Origin: Marasmius tenuissimus
Lineage: Eukaryota > Basidiomycota > Agaricomycetes > Agaricales > Marasmiaceae
Length of the DNA stretch: 64,000 nucleotides
Direction of reading: 5' to 3'
Assembly: GCA_029532415.1 (NCBI GenBank)
Contig: JAQOTA010000054.1
Span: forward strand, 2,976,001 to 3,040,000
The position numbers were made by a program, and so were the translations under genes. This document shows positions 57,328 to 64,000 of this stretch, one piece after another. How positions within the stretch are numbered: position 1 is the stretch's first letter; every line of letters begins with the position of its first letter. Below the pieces are notes generated by a model. It ran no database searches, was not told the origin of the DNA, and was given only the letters and a program-made list of their open reading frames with translations.

Positions 57328-60300
57328 TAGCTGGCCTCTCAGCTAGCACGAATGGAAATAGCGCGCGATGTAAACATGAGATTGTAGCATGAGATTCAGA
57401 CCGACGTGGGTGAAGTCGCGATAGTATGTTCCCAAGGTGGCCATGTTAAAGGAGACGTTTCTAACAGAATCTTTGCCTGAATCGGCGATCATCTCTGCTT
57501 CCCGTGCTGTTGGTATAACATTTGTATACTGGCCGACACCGAGGCGGTCACGAATGTAAAGTACTTCCAATGCTGTAGCGGGGGCATTACAGGTTCACGT
57601 TGCCACGCCTTCGTCCGGCCGATGTTTGCCAGAATCCCCAACAAGCAAAGGGGCGGAGGGTATGTGTCTAATGGGTCTGCTTGTTGGGCGTCAAACTGAG
57701 TGAACCCGGTTGTCATGCGAAAAAAAAAACAGCCAACGTACCTTTGCCTTGACCACGAGTTGAGTGCTTCACACTCGCCCCTGCCTCGAGTCTCTGGGAT
57801 CATGATTAGAATGATACGGAGATTTGATGATCCGCTACGACCTATATGATGCGTTTGAAAACCCCCCCCCCTCTACCGCTGAAACTGACATTCAACAATT
57901 AGTGCGGGCAGATTCACGAAACCGCCACAGTACCAGGGTGATCTTTCGAATACCACTTCGTATGACCGTCACTAGTGAACTGGGGGAGGCCAGGGGGGGA
58001 ATCGATCCGCAAATGTTGCAATAAACCAAAAATGCTGACTTGAAGACCTGCTGGGGACTAATTCGGGATATGCGGCGAACCTGTCGCCCTACCCAGTGGA
58101 ACGGTGTACTATGTAGGCACGGTGTCCACAGAATGGGGTTCAGGAAGATTTGGACGGTGACGGAGTAGAATATTCTGACCTAGTGATCTGAAGCCCGATG
58201 ATACCCATAGCTTGCCTCAAATGTTAAGCATTATGCTTCGGACATTCTTGTGGAAATGGGCGCCCAACATACGCGAGGCGCCTGGTAATAATACAAGAGC
58301 CGTAAAACCTCCCTCTGAAGCGGGCTGTTTTGCATCTGATGATATCGTCCTCTGCAAGAGAAAAACCATCTCACTGCTTTAATCGGAAATTGGTAGTATG
58401 TTCTTCCTTCAATATGAGCCTTAAGCAGTGAGCTAAACGAAAGATTTAGCTCGAGACCGTACTTTTACATAGGCTGAAAGTGATCAGATATCTATACAAA
58501 ATGAGGCACAAGGGTTGACCAAGCCAGCTCGGGAAGTTGATAGTGCGGTTATCCCTAGTCCATATCCATCGTGCCCTTATTTTGAGAGAACCGAATTCCT
58601 GTATCCAGTTAGGCATCAGTATCAATCAGCAAATGGAAGGACGCGACGTTGTACCTTAAACTCCAAATGAGCTCTTAATGTTTAGCAAACTCGTACAGGG
58701 AACGACCGGAGGCTATATCCATCGGGCTACCTTTGCCCCAACGGGATACAGCTTGTGCAGATGTCGCCCACGCGGATGGCCATAGCCATCCTCCTTGTGC
58801 CTGGAGGTTACTGAGCAATTGCGCCAGTCGATCATCTACGAGTGTTAGAGTCAATAGAGTGGCGGGCCCAGGATGTATGGAAAGAACGAGGGCCGCATTT
58901 GAGTGTTCTCAGAAGGGCAACGAGCAAGACTGCGTTGTGACCGGAAGCGAGGTCATCGTCATTGCTGCAGCCATAATGTCAAACATTAATACTTACGCCG
59001 GTATTTGTGGTGGTGCGATGATGGGAATTGTGGAGGCTAATGAAAAAGATGCAGGACTGATAGATTGCCTCGGTTAAAGCGTGCGAAGTGCTGATCGCCC
59101 AGTTCACAGTCTCGGGTATCGCTGACGAGCCCTCTTCCATCTTCCTTGTATCTTCGCATTGAGATACCGTATCTGGACTAATTGCTCCTAGCTTCTGAGC
59201 GCTTAGCGGTGGACGACACATTGATGAGCGTGATGGATCTTTGGCTAGGGTAAGACAGATCTGAGAAAGCGGAAAAAATAAGACGCACAGCAGAAAAGAT
59301 CTACGGGGACTCTTGAGTCCAACGCAATGGTCAAGATCATTGATCAGCGTCCGTGGCTCATCTGGTCGTCTCTCGGTCGTCTCTTGAGCTTTCGGAACAA
59401 GAAGCATGGGCCCCGGGCGGAAAGAGCGTATCACGATGGTTGCGATCCAATCATCTAATATGAATAACGGTCTCGAGGTCCTAGAGGCGTGGGTTTCGCT
59501 AGGGACGCGTAAGGCTCTAGCTGAGCTATTTGAGGACGCAAGGAGTTCAAGGATATAATCCCTTTTGATAAGCGGGAAGCGTACCTAGTTGCATTAGTAG
59601 CACAGTCGCAACGCGCCGTTGGCGGCTGTATTCACAAGGTTGGGTTTCACCGTTCTCTCTGTCTCCTTGTTCTTCAGGGTATACGGTACTGTCGTCTTCA
59701 CCTAAGGATGGGGTTCAGGAACGTCCTCGACAGCGCGGAATATGACGATATTCACCCAGTCATTCGAAATTCGAAGCCTGAGGGCCTGAGGGTACTCGCA
59801 GCTTGCTTGCCTAAAATGTCAGGCACTATCGTGGCCCTCTGCTCATGACTCGGATGGGCGATCATCCATAAGCTGTCCGGGGATATACATGCACAAAAAA
59901 GCTTCCGGATACAACTTTACAGCACCTGATGATATAGAAGTAGAAGATACCTGGGCCTGTTTGAGAATGATGTTACATATTCTTTCTGTCGTCGAAGCCA
60001 TAAGAGGTGAGCCAACAAATTCTCGGGAATAGTTTCATGCCTTCGAGTACGTGAGTAATATTCATACACAGGGACGGTGAAGTGTGTGGCACCCTTCAGT
60101 CGATACCAATCCACCGTTTCCGTGATGCACTGTAAAGGGACCGAAGTTCCTGCATGTAGTCAACCGTCGATATCTATTAACAAGGGAATGACGCACTGGT
60201 ATTCTCCTTGGACTTATTTTCCTTGGACTCGCGATGATTTCCCAATACTCAGCAACCAATCCAACGAATTGCTGCGCGCAGCGTTCGCCCTTGTCCATCT

Positions 60301-60839
60301 GGATACCCTGAAGGCAACGAAGGACAACTTGCGTAAATGTCGTACATGTGTCAGGCGGTGGTAGATGCCCTCCTTGCGTAGCACTACTAGGCGGTTGCCG
60401 AAGGTAATCATGCACGAGCGAGCGGGGGGGGCATTGATGGTCAATACGACAGTTGATTCGAAATGAACAGAGATTACTCAAGGGCCGTGGTTGGAAAAGA
60501 TATTGCGGGAAGCGCTTGATGCTGTATGCACAGAGTGAACAGAGAAGATAGTGATTACATAGGGACACGTATCCGGCTCATAAAAAAATTCGAAGGTGGA
60601 GACGTAAGGAGTCACGAAAGAATAGTCGAAGGTGATTGAGGCAGGGTCGTCCAAGAGCCAGAGCGGATTGTGAGATGTTTCGTCCTCGATTCGCTGATAG
60701 AGTAAGAGCAAGGATTAGACAAACGAATGGACCGCATCCAAGTGAAATAGAACCGAGATGGTGGGGTTGTCTGACGGTCGCATCGACGGCCTGGGTCTTA
60801 TTCCTGTCTTAGATGTCTCCCTCGAGTCTCCCCGTCATA
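57328..60839. other. gene-poor accessory region
   Basis: No gene could be assembled on either strand. Frames at 58733-59077 (+), 58979-59434 (-) and 60062-60568 (-) are motif-free, overlap each other and have no paralogue in the window. There are homopolymer runs at about 57721-57729 (A) and 57863-57870 (C). No RNA gene was recognised. Confidence 0.4.
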
Positions 60840-61050
60840 GCTGCCGAGGGATCGGGTCTAGTACCTCGTAAACTAGTCAGGACGAAACGGCCAAGTGAAA
60901 AGTGGGCCTGGATGCATGGTAAGGGACGTGGAAGTTGAGAGAAAAGTCGTATGCACGTAGCGGTAAGAGGTATACAATATGGAAGCATCGAGCATCAGTT
61001 GTCGTGAGCCGTTCGACGTGGTGTCCGAGGGTTTCCTCAAGACTAAACAC
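60840..61050. repeat. dispersed repeat, partner at 34790-34960 inverted
   Basis: Minus-strand counterpart of the repeat at 34790-34960, with the same order of shared blocks (LGHHVERL-coding stretch, AGGCCCACTTTTCACT, ACGAGGTACTAGACCC). A minus frame of 84 codons (60877-61131) spans it but ends in unrelated sequence. No complete gene is seen. Confidence 0.7.
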
Positions 61051-61510
61051 CAGGTTAGGTGACCGTGTGATATTGCAGAAAACGAGTCCCAGATTGTGCG
61101 AGAGTCGGCGGGTTCGTGTTCCAGCTTCCACTGTCCTGAGCCTGTAGTAAATAGCGATCCTTCGAGGCTGTTTCTCTCTCTTTGAGGTTAGTTGAAGCCT
61201 TCGCCTGGATAAAACAACACACCGTGACTTTTCCTGACCTGTTCGATCTGTGCGTGGGGGCTACTGCAACATTTTCTGACCAAGAGTCCGTATCGAGGCA
61301 TCCGTGATCCATAGGATGTTGTAACGAAGGGTCCTGTAGTAGAGGCACTTGGGGATGGAGAGGTGCGACAGAATTCGTTCATGAAGGTTCTGGTCAAGGA
61401 GTTTCGGCAACTAATCTTAAACCCGGTCAGGACCAAGCGCCCTGTGCTCCGGCCCGATGTCGGGCAAGAGAGTTGTGGGCGCCTATTGATCCTTGATACA
61501 AACTGCCATC

Positions 61511-62841
61511 ATGTCCCGAGGAGATCGTGTTTCTGCTTCCGGTATACTCTCTCATTCTATGCGAGACAACTACAACGAACATGGCGTAGGCGAAGTAAGG
61601 GTTCCAATTTCCTCGTTCGATGATATAGCCTGTTTTAATCTACCATTCTCTCGAAGTACTACAAGAAAGTCGGATCGTCTTACAGAAATCCTCATTTTCC
61701 GGGCATACGGTTCTGTTTATACACATGGCTGAACAAGTGAATCTCAAATGAGATGTGGATACTTGCAGATAGCTCATCGCCTTCTCAGATGGTGGAAGTC
61801 CTCGGTGGAAGATTGGAAGGCGAAGGAGATGCTGTTTTTCGACATGGCTTGTGGTGCGTTGCTTCATTTCTATTGCTCAGTTACTATGAATTCATGTTTC
61901 CCTCAGGGAGGTATGTCAGCCTATGTGAAGCAAATTTTACGATATCTCAAATCCCTTGAAGTGGAGAAGCAACGGCCGTGTTCAAAGAATGGTATATCGC
62001 AGGAAACCGCGCTCACGAAGCTCTGGAAAGCGAGGAAACGAAGCAAGAGACCGCTGAAAGATCGATACCCATACGAAGGCGAACTCAACTGGAGACACCG
62101 ATTCTCGATTCCCGGTTTCCAGACCCGAGCATAGTTGCGGCCGATCCTGTGAGTAAAAATGTATCCCGAAACACTACATGGCCGGCTTAACACTGCTATT
62201 TGGTAGTATACAGCCGCTGCATTCGTAGAAAGGACTGGCTTCCCATGCTCCTCGTTGTCATTTCGCGATGTATCTGAGGGTCTCGTCCCTGATACCACCA
62301 CTCGTATATTCTCAACCCAACCCATCGCGCAGGCAGTACCAGCACCGGAAACGGCAACGGAAACAGAACCAGAACCAGAGCCAGAGACGGAGGTACCGGA
62401 CTCGTCGGACGGTCCGAAGATTGAGATGGTGGTCTGCTCGTTCGCCCTCCATCTCGTAGAGAGTCCATCTGAACTTTTCTCCCTTTTGTGGGAGCTGAGT
62501 ACGAAGGTGATTGGCAGGCTCTCCACTGAAACTTGAAAGACCTTATCTGATCAGATACTTAGGCACGATGGCTAGTGGTTTTAGCTCCTCACAAGAAACC
62601 AGAGGTGAGCAGTATATTCCATTAGAGCTTCGCTTCATGTAATCTCACGCAAGTTACCCAGATCAAGGAAGGTTGGGGCTGGCTGAAATGGAACGTCGAA
62701 AGCTGGAATAAAACCTCAATGAGCGATCACAATGGGGAACTTCTCCACGAAAGGCGAGTATTAGTCCGATGCGTTCATTGGTTCAGTGCTCACCGTTGGT
62801 ATAGGGTCCATTGTCGCGTCTATCGAAGTGTGAACTTCTGA
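61511..62841 (+). CDS. class I SAM-dependent methyltransferase with a 4-nt microexon
   Basis: Exons begin 61511-61594, 61657-61736, 61789-61853, 61907-61910 and 61962 onward, with later introns at about 62151-62208, 62510-62566, 62605-62661 and 62748-62805. The start encodes MSRGDRVSASGILSHSMRDN. Then come YYKKVGSSYRNPHFPGIRFC, LYTWLNKWWKSS, and motif I FDMACGSGEATAVF, which appears only if the 4-nt exon GGAG is included. Next is VAADPYTAAAFVERTGFPCS, an acidic/Pro low-complexity stretch (TETEPEPEPETE), MVVCSFALHLVESPSELFSL (motif IV region), WLVVLAPHKKPE, WGWLKWNVESW and a C-terminal CRVYRSVNF. The last intron is GC-AG (GCGAGT donor). The family is a widespread fungal methyltransferase of unknown substrate, probably cytosolic. 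A decayed partial copy lies at 49650-50360. The neighbour SHE9 is unrelated in function. Confidence 0.83.
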
Positions 62842-62895
62842 TTTCATTACGAGGTGGTACGGGTACGGTCTACTGTGGGCTGTATCATATTCACG

Positions 62896-64000
62896 TTATC
62901 CACCGAGCCATATCCAGCCAAGGGCACTCAAGACGGTTGCGACGACAGCTCCTGACGCAACAGCTTCTCCAAAATTCCGATCCTTGACCGCCTTCGCCCA
63001 GCTTCCAGGTTCGAGGACAATAGGTTCCTCACTCTCTTTCTCAACCGCCTCGTTACTTCGCTGGAGCTGCGCATCTACGCGCGCGACAGCATCCGCAACG
63101 GCAGCCAGGCTTGCGACCTGGCTGTTCAGTTGTGACTGGACCTCTTTCATATGGGTCTCCATAACCGTCTTGTACTCCAATTCCATCTCTTCTATCTTTT
63201 TCTCGAACGTCTGGGCCAGTCTTCTCCGTTTCCACGGCTCGACCAATACAATCGCGAGAATGAAGACGAACAAGTTGAGTCCTAGAGCCGCCAACTGTCC
63301 GTACGTCGACGCGCTTCGAATCTTGTCGGACCAGACCTGCTCTTCATGGTAACGCGTGAGGATAGTTCGCGTTAGCTCATTGAAAGCCTTCTCTACGGCC
63401 TCCTCTGTCTCATCTACGGCAGCCTTGCTTCGGGCCTCAGCTTGAACGAAGGTATGATCTTCTCTGACGAGTGTAGTGAAGCGAATAACGTCCTGGTCCG
63501 TCCATGTCGATTTCCTTTGTAATAAGTCGTTTAGCTCTCGCTGAGAATTCGACCGTTGGAGTACGGCCTGCTGGTATTGCGTCTTTGCATCCCGCGCAGC
63601 TTGCCGTACTTCCTGTATTCGAGCCTCTAACGAGATACGTGCGGTCAGATGTGAAAGTACGAGGATTTCTGTAGCACACACACCTCGTGCAACAACCTCC
63701 CTCTTCAGAGCTTCTATTTCATCGTAGCCTGTAACCTTGTTCAGTTCAGCACCCAGCTGAGAAAATGTAGTTTTCGTAGTTCCGGTGAAACCATCTGCTT
63801 TTTGACGAAAGTTTATCGCTGCCTCGTCCGTCCACCTCCGAAGGTTGGACTTGAAAGATTCGAGGTCGAATGACTCTTTCCCATCTGTCTGCACGTTTGA
63901 TTTGTCCTGGCTGCTCGTAGATGTGGAAGGTTCTGAAGAAGGAGGAGATGACGATGAAGTTCCCGCTTCGGATTCCGGGAGTTGACTGGGTGGAGGTGAA
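62896..64000 (-). CDS. SHE9: SHE9/MDM33 mitochondrial inner-membrane protein, 5' end off window
   Basis: Minus strand, TAA at 62896, open to the right edge, so the start and mitochondrial presequence lie outside. One intron (about 63684-63630, GTGTGTGC to TTAG) joins REVVAR to EARIQEVRQAAR. A Ser/Pro/Thr-rich N-terminal stretch comes first, then FDLESFKSNLRRWTDEA and GYDEIEALKREVV, and a long coiled coil (QVLQRSNSQRELNDLLQRK region, STWTDQDVIRFTTLVREDH). A transmembrane helix LAALGLNLFVFILAIVLVEP follows, then the conserved EPWKRRRLAQTFE block, a second coiled coil and a C-terminal hydrophobic helix (VVATVLSALGWIWLGG). This is the She9/Mdm33 layout: an inner-membrane protein with matrix coiled coils, needed for mitochondrial ring/tubule shape and inner-membrane fission in yeast. 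The family call is firm; only the N-terminus is missing. Confidence 0.92.
   Translation of the reverse strand, partial: SPPPSQLPESEAGTSSSSPPSSEPSTSTSSQDKSNVQTDGKESFDLESFKSNLRRWTDEAAINFRQKADGFTGTTKTTFSQLGAELNKVTGYDEIEALKREVVARGVCATEILVLSHLTARISLEARIQEVRQAARDAKTQYQQAVLQRSNSQRELNDLLQRKSTWTDQDVIRFTTLVREDHTFVQAEARSKAAVDETEEAVEKAFNELTRTILTRYHEEQVWSDKIRSASTYGQLAALGLNLFVFILAIVLVEPWKRRRLAQTFEKKIEEMELEYKTVMETHMKEVQSQLNSQVASLAAVADAVARVDAQLQRSNEAVEKESEEPIVLEPGSWAKAVKDRNFGEAVASGAVVATVLSALGWIWLGG

Noticed and set aside
29001..62841. a secondary-metabolite gene cluster around the two methyltransferases
   Set aside because: They are about 30 kb apart, and no synthase, P450 or transporter was recognised between them.
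1..64000. tRNA, rRNA or CRISPR features
   Set aside because: No cloverleaf with a convincing GTTCGA arm, no rRNA-like stretch and no regularly spaced repeats were found by eye; a tRNAscan run would settle the tRNA question.

Overview
The window reads as nuclear DNA of a filamentous basidiomycete, most likely an Agaricomycete (mushroom-forming fungus). The grounds are genes cut by many short introns of about 45-75 nt with GT(A/G)NGT donors, small exons, genes on both strands without operons, a mitochondrial 2-oxoglutarate dehydrogenase with a fungal exon pattern, KTR/KRE2-type mannosyltransferase and She9/Mdm33 homologues, and tandem F-box-like genes of the kind expanded in mushrooms. All gene models were spliced by eye; homology statements come from motif recognition, with no database search.

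Layout. 1.3-8.3 kb: tandem pair of multi-pass, heavily N-glycosylated membrane proteins of unknown function; the second copy has a 150-bp hAT-like MITE in its 3' flank where the first copy is empty. 8.8-13.8 kb: divergently transcribed pair of multi-exon genes encoding conserved proteins that I cannot name; this is the best candidate for an undescribed two-component system. 15.4-17.1 kb: GT15 mannosyltransferase. 17.5-22.1 kb: tandem F-box-like genes; the second is frameshifted by a 22-bp tandem duplication and has a 571-bp hAT-like MITE with a perfect 8-bp target-site duplication upstream. 22.5-27.4 kb: a mitochondrial-looking class III CoA-transferase, a short-chain dehydrogenase and a Nudix hydrolase. 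29.0-32.5 kb: a fused phosphotransferase-like/methyltransferase gene. 44.4-47.9 kb: 2-oxoglutarate dehydrogenase E1 (KGD1). 61.5-64 kb: a second type of SAM methyltransferase with a 4-nt microexon, and SHE9/MDM33 running off the right edge.

Between these, 32.5-44.3 kb and 48-61 kb are gene-poor and patchy. They hold three paralogous genes for small two-finger zinc-finger proteins (one +, two -), decayed copies of the dehydrogenase and of both methyltransferase types, several dispersed duplicated segments in direct and inverted orientation, and a 520-bp Tc1/mariner-like inverted-repeat element. Core metabolic and organelle genes (KGD1, SHE9, CoA-transferase) thus sit beside a fast-changing accessory compartment built by segmental duplication and MITE insertion.

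Functional links: KGD1, the CoA-transferase and SHE9 all point to mitochondria but are unlikely to be co-regulated by position. The kinase-methyltransferase fusion and the stand-alone methyltransferase look like accessory enzymes, though no synthase or transporter forming a recognisable secondary-metabolite cluster was found.
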